Assembly: GCF_019468565.1 (NCBI RefSeq)
Contig: NZ_CP080521.1
Coordinates: forward strand, 7,936,001-8,000,000
Direction: 5' to 3'
From: Pseudonocardia sp. DSM 110487
GTDB taxonomy: Bacteria > Actinomycetota > Actinomycetes > Mycobacteriales > Pseudonocardiaceae
DNA: 64,000 nucleotides
The position numbers and the translations under genes were made by a program. The notes under the pieces were generated by a model that worked only from the letters and a program-made list of their open reading frames with translations, made no database searches and had not been told where the DNA came from. Shown here piece after piece: positions 1 to 8,846 of this stretch. Position 1 is the stretch's first letter, and each line of letters opens with the position of its first letter.

Positions 1-596
1 AGCTGCACCCCCTTCGGCAGTCCGGTCGTGCCCGACGAGTAGGGCAGCGCCGCAAGGTCGTCCCCGTCGACCGCCACTCGCGGCACAGGGGCGTGCGACG
101 CGAGGAGGTCGGCGAGACGGGTCTCGGGAACCGGACCCCCGCCCGGTGCGGGGTCGCCGAGGACGACGATCTCCGTGACCCGCACGCCCGGCTCGGCCAC
201 CGCCGCGCGCGCCCGCTCGAGCCCGCCGGGCGAGCTGAACAGGATCCGCGCCCCCGCGTCGCGCAGCTGGTGGGCGAGGTCGGCCGGGGTGTAGAGCGCG
301 TTGACCGGCGACGCGGCGGCCCCGGCCGAGAGGATCCCGTGGAAGGCGAGCGGGTACGCGGCGCAGTTCGGGGCGAACAGCGCCGCCACGTCGCCGCGCC
401 CGATGCCGCGCGCGCCGAGGGCACCGGCGACCCGTCCCACCGCCTCGAGCAGCCCGCCGTAGCGGTGGCTCTCGCCGCTGGTGGCGTCGACGATGGCGAC
501 GCGCTCGGCATCGTCCGCGGTGGCCTCACCGAGCACGAGCTCGGACAGCCCGACCGCGGGCACGGTGACGTCGGGGTAGGGACTCCGGAAGATCAT
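1..596 (-). CDS. Acyl-CoA synthetase (AMP-forming), C-terminus beyond the window
   Basis: The visible 198 N-terminal residues form the first part of an ANL-superfamily adenylating enzyme (fatty-acid or 4-coumarate:CoA ligase type), which activates a carboxylic acid to its acyl-AMP and then its CoA thioester. The window edge falls just after the phosphate-binding loop YSSGTTGLPKGV at about residues 183-194, so the adenylation core and C-terminal lid are not seen. The ATG at 596 follows GAGGAGC at good spacing and lies 29 bp after the acyl-CoA dehydrogenase stop, on the same strand. It is presumably the last or a late gene of that operon and feeds CoA esters to it. The substrate cannot be told from this part. 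Confidence 0.9.
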   Translation of the reverse strand, partial: MIFRSPYPDVTVPAVGLSELVLGEATADDAERVAIVDATSGESHRYGGLLEAVGRVAGALGARGIGRGDVAALFAPNCAAYPLAFHGILSAGAAASPVNALYTPADLAHQLRDAGARILFSSPGGLERARAAVAEPGVRVTEIVVLGDPAPGGGPVPETRLADLLASHAPVPRVAVDGDDLAALPYSSGTTGLPKGVQ

Positions 597-625
597 GCTG
601 CTCCTCGCTGAGCGACGGGATCCGG

Positions 626-1858
626 TCAGGCCGTGGGACGTGGTTCCTTCGGCAGCCCGAGCAGCAGCTCGGCGACGATGTTGCGCTGGACCTGGGACGA
701 GCCCGCGTAGATCGTCCCGGCGCGCGCGTTGAGGTAGACCGACGCCCACGAGGCCGACGAGTTCGGCGCGCCCGGGTCGTCGGTCTGGTACCAGTTCGGC
801 GACGCCCGCCCGCTGGGTACGAGCGCGTCCAGACCGAGGACGTCGAGCGCCAGCTCGGTGACGACCCGGTGGTACTCGCTCCAGAGCAGCTTGAACGGCG
901 CCGCCTCCGGGCCCGGCTCGGCGCCGGCGAGCAGGGTGGCCGCGGTACGCCTTCCGTGGCAGCGCAGCTGCTCCACCTGCACGTGGCACCAGGCGATCCG
1001 GCGACGCACCTCCGGATCCGAGTCCAGGCCGCGCTCGCGGACCAGCGCGACCAACCGGTCCAGCTCGTTGCGGAACCGGATGGGCGCGTGGATCGCCGTC
1101 TCCCCACGCTCGAAGCCCAGTAGCGTCATCGCGACGGTCCAGCCGCGGTCGACCTCCCCGACGACGAGCCCGGCCTCCGTGCGCGCGACGTCGAAGAACA
1201 CCTCGTTGAAGTCGGTCTCTCCGGTGATGTTGCGGATCGGCCGGACGTCGACGCCGGCCTGGTCGAGCGGGACGAGCAGCATCGTGATCCCGCGGTGCGG
1301 GGGCACGTCCCGGTTCGTTCGCGCGAGCACGAACATCCAGTTCGCCTTGTGCGCCCCGGACGACCAGAGCTTCTGCCCGTTGAGCACCCACTCGTCGCCG
1401 TCGCGCTCGGCGCGCAACGCGAGCGACGCCAGGTCCGACCCGGCCCCGGGTTCGGAAAAGCCCTGAGCGAAGACGTACTCGCCCGACACGATCCGGGGCA
1501 GGAAGCGGCGCAGGAGGTCAGGGTCGGACCACCGCAGCATGGTGTTGCCGAGCATGCTGACCCCGAACGCGTCGCTGTCCGAGCCGAACGGGATCCCGGC
1601 GCCGGTGAGCTCCTCGACGAGCACGATCAGCTCGGCGGGCCCGAGCCCGGCGCCGCCGTACTCCCGCGGCCACATCGGAGCCACCCAGCCGCGCTGGGCC
1701 AGCGCCGCGCGGGCGTGCACCCGGAAGGTGGCGGCCTCGTCGGCGGGCAGGGCGCCGATGCCGGTCCAGCCCGGCGGCACGAGATCGGCGACGAACGCAC
1801 GCACCTTCGTTCGGAACGCATCGGGTTCCACGACGTCCTCCCTCCGATCCCGCGTCAT
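626..1858 (-). CDS. Acyl-CoA dehydrogenase family protein
   Basis: A 410-residue FAD-dependent acyl-CoA dehydrogenase that would introduce an alpha,beta double bond into an acyl-CoA. Visible family marks are the middle-domain stretch YVFAQGFSEPGAGSDLASL, the segment WVLNGQKLWSSGAHKANW, and the C-terminal helix region ending RNIVAELLLGLPKE. Length fits the family. I place the start at the ATG at 1858 (MTRDRRED) because it overlaps the stop of the preceding small gene as ATGA, implying translational coupling; a longer reading would run into that gene. It sits between that gene and an acyl-CoA ligase in one operon, so a beta-oxidation-like role on an unknown acid is inferred. Confidence 0.93.
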   Translation of the reverse strand: MTRDRREDVVEPDAFRTKVRAFVADLVPPGWTGIGALPADEAATFRVHARAALAQRGWVAPMWPREYGGAGLGPAELIVLVEELTGAGIPFGSDSDAFGVSMLGNTMLRWSDPDLLRRFLPRIVSGEYVFAQGFSEPGAGSDLASLALRAERDGDEWVLNGQKLWSSGAHKANWMFVLARTNRDVPPHRGITMLLVPLDQAGVDVRPIRNITGETDFNEVFFDVARTEAGLVVGEVDRGWTVAMTLLGFERGETAIHAPIRFRNELDRLVALVRERGLDSDPEVRRRIAWCHVQVEQLRCHGRRTAATLLAGAEPGPEAAPFKLLWSEYHRVVTELALDVLGLDALVPSGRASPNWYQTDDPGAPNSSASWASVYLNARAGTIYAGSSQVQRNIVAELLLGLPKEPRPTA

Positions 1859-2121
1859 GCGCTGCAGGCCCGGATCGGGCGCTCGACCAGGCCGCGCTGC
1901 CGCTCCGGCAGGCGCGACAGGATCCGGGGGGATGTGTCGGTTCGCGCGGCGCCCGCCGACCCCGGCAGGGCCACACGTTCCGCCGGCTGCTGTGCCCCGA
2001 TGTCGGACTGCGCCGCCTGCCGCTGCGCCTCCTGCCGCTGGGCCTCCTGCCACTGGGCGCACGTGCAGTTCCAGGGCATCCAGCCACACCAGTCACAGGC
2101 GAACAGCCCGGTCCACTCCAT
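1855..2121 (-). CDS. Small Cys/Trp-rich hypothetical protein
   Basis: An 88-residue reading frame wedged between the short enoyl-CoA hydratase (its ATG comes 3 bp after that stop) and the acyl-CoA dehydrogenase (ATGA overlap). The N-terminal third is unusual: MEWTG, then FACDWCGWMPWNC and CTC, giving four Cys and five Trp within about 24 residues, followed by a Gln/Glu/Arg repeat (QEAQRQEAQRQ). Codon use is GC-rich at third positions like its neighbours. I recognise no family. The spaced cysteines could bind a metal, but this is only a possibility. The first five residues match the start of the SRPBCC protein at 9352, whose leader is also shared, so a recombinational origin is conceivable. 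Confidence 0.5.
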   Translation of the reverse strand: MEWTGLFACDWCGWMPWNCTCAQWQEAQRQEAQRQAAQSDIGAQQPAERVALPGSAGAARTDTSPRILSRLPERQRGLVERPIRACSA

Positions 2122-2124
2122 CGG

Positions 2125-2526
2125 TCAGCGGCCTTCGAAGTCGGTGTTGGCGTGGATGTCCTTGCCGATGTCCGCGAACAGCGCCAGCTCGAGCCCGGCA
2201 GCCAGACAGACGCCCTGCACCGCCGCGACCGTGGGCACCGGCAGGTCCTCGAGCCGAGCGAACACGGGGAGCGCCCGGCTGAACAGCGCCCGCGCGTCGG
2301 CCGCGGACCGCGCATGGAAGATCCGCACGTCCGCGCCCGCCATGAAATGCGGGCCCTCCGTGCGGATCAGAAGCGCGCGGATCGGAGCCGGCTCGATCGC
2401 GTTGATCGCGTCCTCGAACCCGGCCACAACCGCCTCGGACATCAGGTTCAGCGGAGGGTTGTCGACGGTGAGAACGCCCAACGCGTCCTGCTGCTCGAAA
2501 CGGACCAGTGGCATGGCGGGCTTCAT
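2125..2526 (-). CDS. Enoyl-CoA hydratase/isomerase family protein, C-terminally short
   Basis: The 133 residues match the N-terminal half of the crotonase family: substrate-binding segment HFMAGADVRIF and oxyanion-hole segment QGVCLAAGLELAL. Family members are normally about 250-270 residues. Here the sequence leaves the family pattern right after LALFAD and ends with GKDIHANTDFEGR, so the second half of the active site and the C-terminal helices are missing. The ATG at 2526 is set by GGAGGAGG about ten bases upstream; an in-frame ATG at 2565 lies within the shared leader and is less likely. First gene of the operon running down to the acyl-CoA ligase. Could be a decayed gene or a deliberately short paralogue. 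Confidence 0.7.
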   Translation of the reverse strand: MKPAMPLVRFEQQDALGVLTVDNPPLNLMSEAVVAGFEDAINAIEPAPIRALLIRTEGPHFMAGADVRIFHARSAADARALFSRALPVFARLEDLPVPTVAAVQGVCLAAGLELALFADIGKDIHANTDFEGR

Positions 2527-2598
2527 CGCCGACCAACCTCCTCCAGGCGGATGGGGCTTGACCACTAGAGTTGCTTAATAGGACTCAGCATGTCAAGG
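2527..2598 (-). promoter_or_regulatory. Leader/promoter copy A, shared with 9353-9422
   Basis: Read on the minus strand this holds TTGAC(A), then CCTATTAAGCAACTCT, GGTCAAGCCCC and the ribosome-binding site GGAGGAG before the ATG at 2526. A 34-nt core differs from the copy before the SRPBCC operon at only three positions. CTTGAC and GTCAAG at the ends form a spaced inverted repeat. Probably a common operator and promoter. No clear -10 box is assigned. Confidence 0.65.
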
Positions 2599-2830
2599 CA
2601 CTGGCGAAGGCGGCACTCCGGCGTACTCGCTGCTGCCGCCGTGTGGAGCGGCCAGGAGGGCGCTGAAGGGGTCTGGCCGTACCGAGCGGCGTCCAGGTGG
2701 CCGCGTCGCGAGCCGGTTGCGCCCACGGCGAAGGCCATGGGGACCGCGGCCAGCGCGACGTTCGGCGGCGGTCGGCCCTGGCTGAGCGTGTTGCCGAATC
2801 GGCCGGGCCTCCATCCTGGGTACAACGCGG

Positions 2831-2912
2831 CGATCAAGGCGAGATGGTCGCTAGATGATCTCCGATCGCGACCAACAGCCCTTGATCGCCGCGCTGACCT
2901 GCCGGTATCGGG
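2831..2912 (+). repeat. REP-like palindromic repeat, copy 1
   Basis: An extragenic element of about 80 bp that can fold on itself: GATCAAGG pairs with CCTTGATC, and inside them GGTCGC pairs with GCGACC. A near-identical copy lies in the opposite orientation at 29937-30018, 27 kb away, with only a handful of substitutions. The rest of 2599-3109 holds no convincing gene, apart from a half-copy of another palindromic family at 2941-2958. Confidence 0.75.
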
Positions 2913-2940
2913 TGCAGATGGTCGTTGGCGCGACTATGGA

Positions 2941-2958
2941 CAACCGATACTGCGGATC
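2941..2958 (+). repeat. Half-copy of the GATCCGNAGTATCGGTTG palindrome family
   Basis: CAACCGATACTGCGGATC matches one arm of the hairpins at 21467-21606 (GCAACCGATACT and CTTCGGATC arms). It stands just downstream of the REP-like repeat. It has no partner arm here, so it looks like a decayed or single half. Confidence 0.5.
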
Positions 2959-3109
2959 ACTGACCGCAGGTGGGTCGAGTGGACGCCTTGACGCTGGACG
3001 AACGAACCTCTGTGGTCGGGGCTGACGGATATAGCCAATCCGGGCCATGCCATGGACGTCGTCCTCATGAACGTCCGCGATGCGCTCATCGAGCGCGTTA
3101 GGTTGAACC

Positions 3110-3916
3110 ATGTCTCTGTGGCCCCGCCGGTGGACGGTCCTGATTGGGGTCGTGGTCGCCGTCCTGATGGTGTGCGGGGTGGTGCTCGCGTGCGCCACCG
3201 TCTTCCCGGCCTGGCTGGTCGGGCCAGACGTTGGCGGGACCGCCCTAACCAGGGTGGACCGACTCAAGGCCGAGAACGACGTCCGCTCGGGGTTGCTGCA
3301 GAGCATGGTCGGATTCCTCGCGCTAGGCGGCGTCGCGTTGGGCGCGGCAGCGACGCTGCGCCAGATCCGTGTCAACCGCGAAGGCAACACGATCGGCCTG
3401 TTCGCGAAGTCGATCGACCAGTTGGCCAGCCAGGACATCTCGGTGCGACAGGGCGGCGTCTACGCAATGGAGCTGCTTTCGGGGCTCGACCGCGGGTATC
3501 GCCCAGCGGTGCACGCGCTGCTCACTGCATTCGTGTGCAAGCGCGTACCGTGGCCGCCCGCGGGTGGCACCGGGGCGGCAGCGGTCGGTCTGCCAGACGA
3601 CGTGAGTGCCGCACTCGCCGCGCTCTCACGGCGGGAGATGATCACGGAGGGTGATACCTCGGAGCTGGAGTACGTCGATCTCCGCGGGGCAGATCTCGCC
3701 GGCATGAACTTCCGCCGGACTTGCTTCCTCGGCTCGAACCTGGCTGGCGCGAAGCTCGCCGGGGCGAACCTCACGCAGGCGACGTTGGCGCAGGTCACGC
3801 TCCGCGGCAGCGATCTCTCCGGGGCTGATCTGACCGGCGCAGACCTCGAGGGTGCCGATCTCGACGGGGTCGTCTCGTCCGCCGCAACGAAGTGGCCGGC
3901 AGGGTTCCGACCGTAG
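3110..3916 (+). CDS. Membrane-anchored pentapeptide-repeat protein
   Basis: 268 residues. Two hydrophobic segments near residues 9-37 and 63-85 anchor the N-terminus. A middle region around LFAKSIDQLASQDISVRQGGVYAMELL matches the conserved block that often precedes pentapeptide repeats in actinobacterial and cyanobacterial proteins. The C-terminal part from about residue 188 is a run of A(D/N)LXX repeats such as LRGADLAGMNF, GANLTQATL, GADLTGADLEGADLDG, which form a right-handed quadrilateral beta-helix in the family. The function is not predictable. The gene stands alone, flanked by repeats and by a tRNA fragment about 200 bp downstream, so it may be cargo of an old integration. A weak start signal precedes the ATG. 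Confidence 0.85.
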   Translation: MSLWPRRWTVLIGVVVAVLMVCGVVLACATVFPAWLVGPDVGGTALTRVDRLKAENDVRSGLLQSMVGFLALGGVALGAAATLRQIRVNREGNTIGLFAKSIDQLASQDISVRQGGVYAMELLSGLDRGYRPAVHALLTAFVCKRVPWPPAGGTGAAAVGLPDDVSAALAALSRREMITEGDTSELEYVDLRGADLAGMNFRRTCFLGSNLAGAKLAGANLTQATLAQVTLRGSDLSGADLTGADLEGADLDGVVSSAATKWPAGFRP

Positions 3917-4113
3917 CGCACTCCCGCGGGGCGGCGGCCAGTGCTTCGATGCCGAGCTACGCCGGCGTAGCCCCCGGCGAGACCCCGCGGTGGGAGAATC
4001 CGGGAGAGAATCTTGCAGTCGAGGGCTCACAACGCCGCCGCGGAGCAACGAGGACCAATACCCTGACCAGGGCGTTTAGCAATAGTCGCAGGTGGGCTGT
4101 AGAACTTGACCTT

Positions 4114-4153
<40 letters not shown>

Positions 4154-4282
4154 ACAAAAGGCCAGTTCAGCGCCGGTCCTGCCGCAAGGGAGACCGGCAC
4201 TGACGGCGTTTCGGACCCGCTCTGGGAGATCCTTCTGGACCTGGCACCGGAAGCGGCGAAGCGGTTGGCCGCCGACTGACCG
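4154..4282. other. Intergenic stretch with a short coding-like tail
   Basis: Contains a small hairpin (CCGGTC and GACCGG around 4175-4198). On the plus strand, an open stretch ends with DPLWEILLDLAPEAAKRLAAD and a stop at about 4280, resembling the C-terminal tail of some lost protein. It has no start and runs back only into the tRNA fragment, so I do not call a gene. Confidence 0.3.
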
Positions 4283-5473
4283 TCAGAGACGCTCGATGAT
4301 CGTGGCGTTGGCCAGACCACCTGCCTCGCACATGGTCTGCAGCCCGAGCCGGCCGCCGTGCTGCTCGAGCACGGAGAGCAGCGTCGTCATGAGGCGGGCC
4401 CCGCTCGCACCGAGTGGGTGTCCGATCGCGGTGGCGCCGCCGTGGACGTTGACCTTGTCCAGGTCCGCGCCGGTCTCCGCATGCCATGCCAGTACCACGC
4501 TGGCAAATGCCTCGTTGACCTCGAAGGCGTCGATGTCGGCAAGGGAGAGGCCTGCGCGGTCGAGCACCTTCCGGGTCGCGGGGATGACGCCGGTCAGCAT
4601 GAACAGCGGGTCGTCGCCTGCGACGGCGAAGCTGTGCAGCCGGGCCCGCGGGCGCAGGCCGAGTCGCCTCGCGGTCTCGCTGCTGGTGATCAGCAACGCG
4701 GCCGCCCCGTCGTTGACGGGTGAGGAGTTGCCGGCGGTGACCTTCCACTCCAGCTGCGGGAACCGCTGCTCCCACACCTCGGTCCGGAATGCGGGCCGCA
4801 ACCCGGCCAGAACCTCGGCCGTCGTCGCCGGCCGGATCGACTCGTCCCGGCCGACCTGGGCGAGCGACCCGTCGGCGGGGGCCTTCACCGGCGTCACCTC
4901 GCCCGTGAACCGGCCCTCGTCCCACGCGGTCGCGGCGCGCCGGTGGCTCTCCGCGGCGAAGGTGTCCAGCCGGACTCGCGAGAGGTTCCATCGCTGCGCG
5001 ATGAGCTCGGCGCTGACGCCCTGCGGCACGAGCCCCTCGGGGTAACGGGCCGCGACGCCGGGGCCGTGCGGATCGTGGCCGATCGTCTGGCTGCCGATCG
5101 GGACACGGCTCATCGACTCGACGCCCGAGGCGATCACCACGTCGTACGCCCCTGCGATGACGCCCTGAGCGGCGAAGTGGACCGCCTGCTGGCTGCTGCC
5201 GCACTGCCGGTCGACGGTCACGCCGGGGACCGACTCCGGCAAGCCGGCCGCGAGCGCCGCCCAGCGGGCGGTGTTGCCGCTCTGCTCGCCGATCTGCCCG
5301 ACCGCGCCGCTGATCACGTCGTCCACGACGGACGGATCGATCCCGGTGCGCTCGACGAGCGACCGGATCGCGTGGGCGTGCAGGTCCACCGGATGCACGC
5401 CGGACAGCGCACCGCCCGGCTTACCCTTGCCGACGGGCGTGCGGACCGCGTCGACGATGACTGCGTCTCTCAT
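4283..5473 (-). CDS. Acetyl-CoA C-acyltransferase (thiolase)
   Basis: 396-residue thiolase that would cleave a 3-ketoacyl-CoA with CoA, or condense two acyl-CoAs. The nucleophilic Cys91 lies in VTVDRQCGSSQQAVH, the active-site His352 in GGATAIGHPLGASGAR, and the second catalytic Cys382 in MCEAGGLANATI. Start at 5473 follows AGAGGAG and is two bases after the stop of the molybdopterin enzyme. Last gene of the four-gene operon starting at 9352. Its presence implies that the upstream redox enzymes end in a CoA-ester chain-shortening step. Confidence 0.95.
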   Translation of the reverse strand: MRDAVIVDAVRTPVGKGKPGGALSGVHPVDLHAHAIRSLVERTGIDPSVVDDVISGAVGQIGEQSGNTARWAALAAGLPESVPGVTVDRQCGSSQQAVHFAAQGVIAGAYDVVIASGVESMSRVPIGSQTIGHDPHGPGVAARYPEGLVPQGVSAELIAQRWNLSRVRLDTFAAESHRRAATAWDEGRFTGEVTPVKAPADGSLAQVGRDESIRPATTAEVLAGLRPAFRTEVWEQRFPQLEWKVTAGNSSPVNDGAAALLITSSETARRLGLRPRARLHSFAVAGDDPLFMLTGVIPATRKVLDRAGLSLADIDAFEVNEAFASVVLAWHAETGADLDKVNVHGGATAIGHPLGASGARLMTTLLSVLEQHGGRLGLQTMCEAGGLANATIIERL

Positions 5474-5475
5474 GG

Positions 5476-7791
5476 TCAGCTCCTCTGGCTGATCAGCTGC
5501 CGGACCCGGTCGCGATCCCGCTCGGCGTTCGCGAGCTCGACGGGCGTCACGCGTTCCAGGCGCACGGACACGTCCTTGTGGTGGGGAGTGCCGGCGATGG
5601 GGTCGCGGTCGGTGACGTCGGTGATCAGGTTGATCCGGGGGCCGTGGGTCACCCGTCCGCCATGCCCGTCGGGAACCGACATCCCGAAGCCATGGGGCAG
5701 CGCCACCTGGCCGCGGCGGAGGCTGTCGTCGATCTCGGCCCGGACCACGATGCGCCCGGTCCGCGTCACGACCGCGACCCACTCGCCGTCCGCGGCGCCG
5801 ATCGCGTGGAGATCCTCGGTGCGGACCCGCAGCGCGCCGTCGGGGTCGGACTTGCGCCACGCCGGCGGGCGCATGATCTGGTTGGCGTTGTGGCTGCGGC
5901 GCTGCCCGTTGACCAGCGACAGCGGATAGTCGGGATCGGTGCCGTCCCGGTCGGGGTCCAGGCGGGTGAGCCAGTCGAGCAGTTCGGGCACGGCGAGCTG
6001 GATGCGCTCGTTGCGCACGAGACTCCAGATCTCGTCGTACTCGTGGGCGCTGAAGGCGAATCCGCTGGGGCTGGCCAGTACCCGGTCGAACAGCGCCTCT
6101 CCGAGGGCCGGACCGGTCTGGTCGGTGCCCAGCGCCCGCTGCACCGGAACGGTCATCTTCCTCGCCGCGGTGTGGCATCCCGGCCAGAGGATCGCCGCGG
6201 ACGCCGCGCCGGCGGGCAACGTGCGCCCGAGGGTGCGGTAGAGGAGCACCGGTGCGATCGCCGGGTTGTCCTGCAGCACCGGGCCGGCGTGCTTCAGCAG
6301 GTTCGGCCGGTCGGTGCGGGCGACATCGGTGAGCCGGTCGAGGGTCGGCTGATCGGGCAACAGACCGAGCTCGTCGAACAAGCGCGCGTAGATCTCCGCC
6401 TCCACCAGCGTGCCGGGCAGCGCGTCGAACAGCGGCCTGCGCAAGTGGAAGTAGTTGGTCGGCCATTCGAAGTCGAAGAACGTCCACTCCCACTTCTCGA
6501 ACTGGGAGGCGGCGGGGAGGACGTAGTCGGCCAGCGCGGCGGTCTCCGTGTAGGCGATGTCGACCACGACGGACAGCTCGCACTGCCTGATCGCTCGTTC
6601 CGTCATCGCGGTGTCGGCCGCCGTGTTGGCGGGGTTGGACGACTCGACCCAGAGCACCCGGGCCCGGTGGGGATGGTCGGCGAGGATCTCCTCGGCGAGC
6701 GTGTTGAGCGGGAGCAACCCGCCGATGTACTCGAACCCGGTGATCTCCGACCGCTGCCCGCGCGACTCGCCCCACAGCGGGACCAGCCACGAGTGCAGCG
6801 CGTTGGTGCCTGGCCGCCCGAAGTTCCCGGTCACCAGGTACAGCAGCTTCTCCAGGTAGCTGTTGAGCGTGGAGTTGCGGCCCTGCTGGATTCCCAGCTC
6901 GACGCGGACGGTCATCGCGTCGGCGGCGAGGATCAGGTCCACCGCGCGCTCGACGTCGGCGCGTTCGACCTCCGCGTGCGCGATCCACGCGTCCACTGGA
7001 ATCCGGCGCAGCGCCGCGGCGACCTGGTCGAAACCCTCCGCATGCGCGGCAAGGAACTGTTCGTCCTCGCCGTTCCGTTCGATGATCAGCGCGAGGATGG
7101 CGCCGAGCAGGTAGGCGTCGGTGCCCGGGCGCAGCGGCAGGTGCACGTCCGCGACGGCCGCCGTCTCCGTGCGCCTCGGGTCGAACACGATCATCTTGCG
7201 GCCCGGGTCGTTCTTGATCGTGTTCACGACGTTGCGGGCGCGGTTGAACCCGTTGGCCAGCCAGGGGTTGCAGCCGATCACCACCAGCAGGTCGCAGTCC
7301 TCGACCCCCTCGGACGTGTGGCAGGTCTGCCCGCCGTAGAGCTTGCCGTTGACCCAGAAGTCGCCGGTCTTCTCCTGCGACAGCGCCCCGAAGAACCGGG
7401 TGGCGTTCATCCACCTCATGAGCGCGTGCCCGTACCCGCCGCCCGAGTGGTTGCCCTGGCCACCCCCGCCGACGTAGGCGAACGAACCGGGTCGCCCCTC
7501 GGCCATGTCCTCGTCCCGGACCGCGCGCAACCGCGCGGCGATCTCGGTCAGTGCCGTCTCCCAGCTGACCGCTTCATGCGTGCCATCGGCGCGGCGGCGC
7601 AGCGGCGTGGTGAGCCGGTCGTCGTGATCGCCGTACCAGGTGAGCCGTTGCGGCTTCTGGCACAGGTAGCCGGCCGTGCGTGGGTTGTCCTTGTCACCGC
7701 GGATCCGGGTGATCGCCCGGCCGTCGGTCTGCACCTCGAGCGCGCAGTTGACGTAGCAGAGGTTGCACGCTGTCTTGTGCCACTCGATCAC
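5476..7791 (-). CDS. Molybdopterin-dependent oxidoreductase (DMSO reductase superfamily)
   Basis: 771 residues with the full layout of a bis-MGD catalytic subunit. An N-terminal [4Fe-4S] motif has Cys9, Cys12, Cys16 and Cys44 (C-x2-C-x3-C-x27-C). Long Rossmann-like cofactor domains include CDLLVVIGCNPWLANGFNRARNV. The C-terminal cofactor-binding barrel begins near SLVNGQRRSHNANQIMRPPAW. A likely molybdenum ligand is Cys157 in GGQTCHTSEG. There is no twin-arginine signal, so it is cytoplasmic. The GTG start at 7791 overlaps the LLM stop as GTGA. No separate electron-transfer subunit is encoded nearby. The substrate is unknown; partners suggest a CoA-linked or cyclic compound. Confidence 0.92.
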   Translation of the reverse strand: MIEWHKTACNLCYVNCALEVQTDGRAITRIRGDKDNPRTAGYLCQKPQRLTWYGDHDDRLTTPLRRRADGTHEAVSWETALTEIAARLRAVRDEDMAEGRPGSFAYVGGGGQGNHSGGGYGHALMRWMNATRFFGALSQEKTGDFWVNGKLYGGQTCHTSEGVEDCDLLVVIGCNPWLANGFNRARNVVNTIKNDPGRKMIVFDPRRTETAAVADVHLPLRPGTDAYLLGAILALIIERNGEDEQFLAAHAEGFDQVAAALRRIPVDAWIAHAEVERADVERAVDLILAADAMTVRVELGIQQGRNSTLNSYLEKLLYLVTGNFGRPGTNALHSWLVPLWGESRGQRSEITGFEYIGGLLPLNTLAEEILADHPHRARVLWVESSNPANTAADTAMTERAIRQCELSVVVDIAYTETAALADYVLPAASQFEKWEWTFFDFEWPTNYFHLRRPLFDALPGTLVEAEIYARLFDELGLLPDQPTLDRLTDVARTDRPNLLKHAGPVLQDNPAIAPVLLYRTLGRTLPAGAASAAILWPGCHTAARKMTVPVQRALGTDQTGPALGEALFDRVLASPSGFAFSAHEYDEIWSLVRNERIQLAVPELLDWLTRLDPDRDGTDPDYPLSLVNGQRRSHNANQIMRPPAWRKSDPDGALRVRTEDLHAIGAADGEWVAVVTRTGRIVVRAEIDDSLRRGQVALPHGFGMSVPDGHGGRVTHGPRINLITDVTDRDPIAGTPHHKDVSVRLERVTPVELANAERDRDRVRQLISQRS

Positions 7792-8846
7792 GATGAACTC
7801 CCGATCTCCCGCACGAGGTCGATCGCCTTGGCCAAGGTGGACAGCCGCGCATCGAGGGTGTCCCCGGCCGGATAGAGACGGACCGTGTTCACGCCGGCGT
7901 CGCGCCAGACGCGCAACCGCTCGCGCACCATGGGCTCGGTACCGATCAACGTGGTGCCCAGCACCATGTCGTCGGTCACCAGCGCGGCGGCGCCGTCGCG
8001 GTCCCCGGCCTGCCACCGCTCGCGCACCTCGGCGGCGATCTCGGCCCAGCCTTGGCGGCTGTAGGCCTTGTTGTAGAAGTTCGTGGACGCCGAGCCCATG
8101 CCGCCGAGGCTGAACGCCAGCTCCTTCTTCCGCCCGGCCACCATCCGGCGTAGCTCGTCCTCGTCGGGCGCGAACGCCACCTCCGCTCCCTGGCATACGT
8201 CCAGGTCGGCTCGGGATCGCCCGCGACCGGCCAGACCCTCGTCCAGGTAGCGGAAGTAGGCGCCTGCCGCGCCCTCCGGCACGAAGCTGGTGCCCAGCCA
8301 GCCGTCGGCGATCTCCCCGGTGAGGCGCAGCATCGACGGCGACAGGGTGGCCAGGTAGATCGGGATCGGGTGGTGCGCGCGCATCGACAAGCGCATCGGC
8401 ACCGCATCGCCACCGGACCAGGGGATCTGGAACTCGGCCCCGCTGTACGAGATCTTCCCGCCGTCCTGCACCCGGCGCACGATCTCCACCGTCTCCCGCA
8501 TCCGCGCCAGCGGGCGCGCGAACGGCACGCCGTGCAGGCCCTCGATCACCTGCGGCCCGGATGCGCCGAGGCCGAGCAGGAACCGGCCGTCGGAGAGGTT
8601 CGACAGGGTGATCGCCGTCTGCGCCACCGCGACCGGGGTGCGGGTGCCGACCTGCATGATCCCCGACCCGAGCAGCATCCGGTCCGTCCGGGCCGCGTAG
8701 AACCCCAGCGCCGACGGCCCGTCCGAGCCCCACGCCTCCGCGACCCAGCACACGTCGAGGCCGAGCTTCTCCGCCTCCACCACGAAATCGACGTGTTCCC
8801 TCCACCGGTCACCGGCGGAGGCCTCGATCGTGGTCGCGGTACGCAT
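7788..8846 (-). CDS. LLM-class flavin-dependent oxidoreductase
   Basis: 352 residues of the bacterial luciferase-like (TIM-barrel) family, which in actinobacteria often uses F420. Typical segments are VCWVAEAWGSDGPSALGFYAA near residues 32-52, LGSGIMQVGTRTP, LSDGRFLLGLGASGPQVIEGLHG and the C-terminal DAGVNTVRLYPAG. The ATG at 8846 shares one base with the SRPBCC stop (TGATG), and its own stop overlaps the molybdopterin enzyme start, so the three are tightly coupled. Whether F420 or FMN is used cannot be settled from sequence reading. A monooxygenase or reductase step in the same pathway as its neighbours is inferred. Confidence 0.93.
   Translation of the reverse strand: MRTATTIEASAGDRWREHVDFVVEAEKLGLDVCWVAEAWGSDGPSALGFYAARTDRMLLGSGIMQVGTRTPVAVAQTAITLSNLSDGRFLLGLGASGPQVIEGLHGVPFARPLARMRETVEIVRRVQDGGKISYSGAEFQIPWSGGDAVPMRLSMRAHHPIPIYLATLSPSMLRLTGEIADGWLGTSFVPEGAAGAYFRYLDEGLAGRGRSRADLDVCQGAEVAFAPDEDELRRMVAGRKKELAFSLGGMGSASTNFYNKAYSRQGWAEIAAEVRERWQAGDRDGAAALVTDDMVLGTTLIGTEPMVRERLRVWRDAGVNTVRLYPAGDTLDARLSTLAKAIDLVREIGSSS

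Noticed and set aside
2590..2991. 133-codon plus-strand frame upstream of the pentapeptide gene
   Set aside because: It runs through the operator and the REP-like repeat and has no recognisable domain or good ribosome-binding site.
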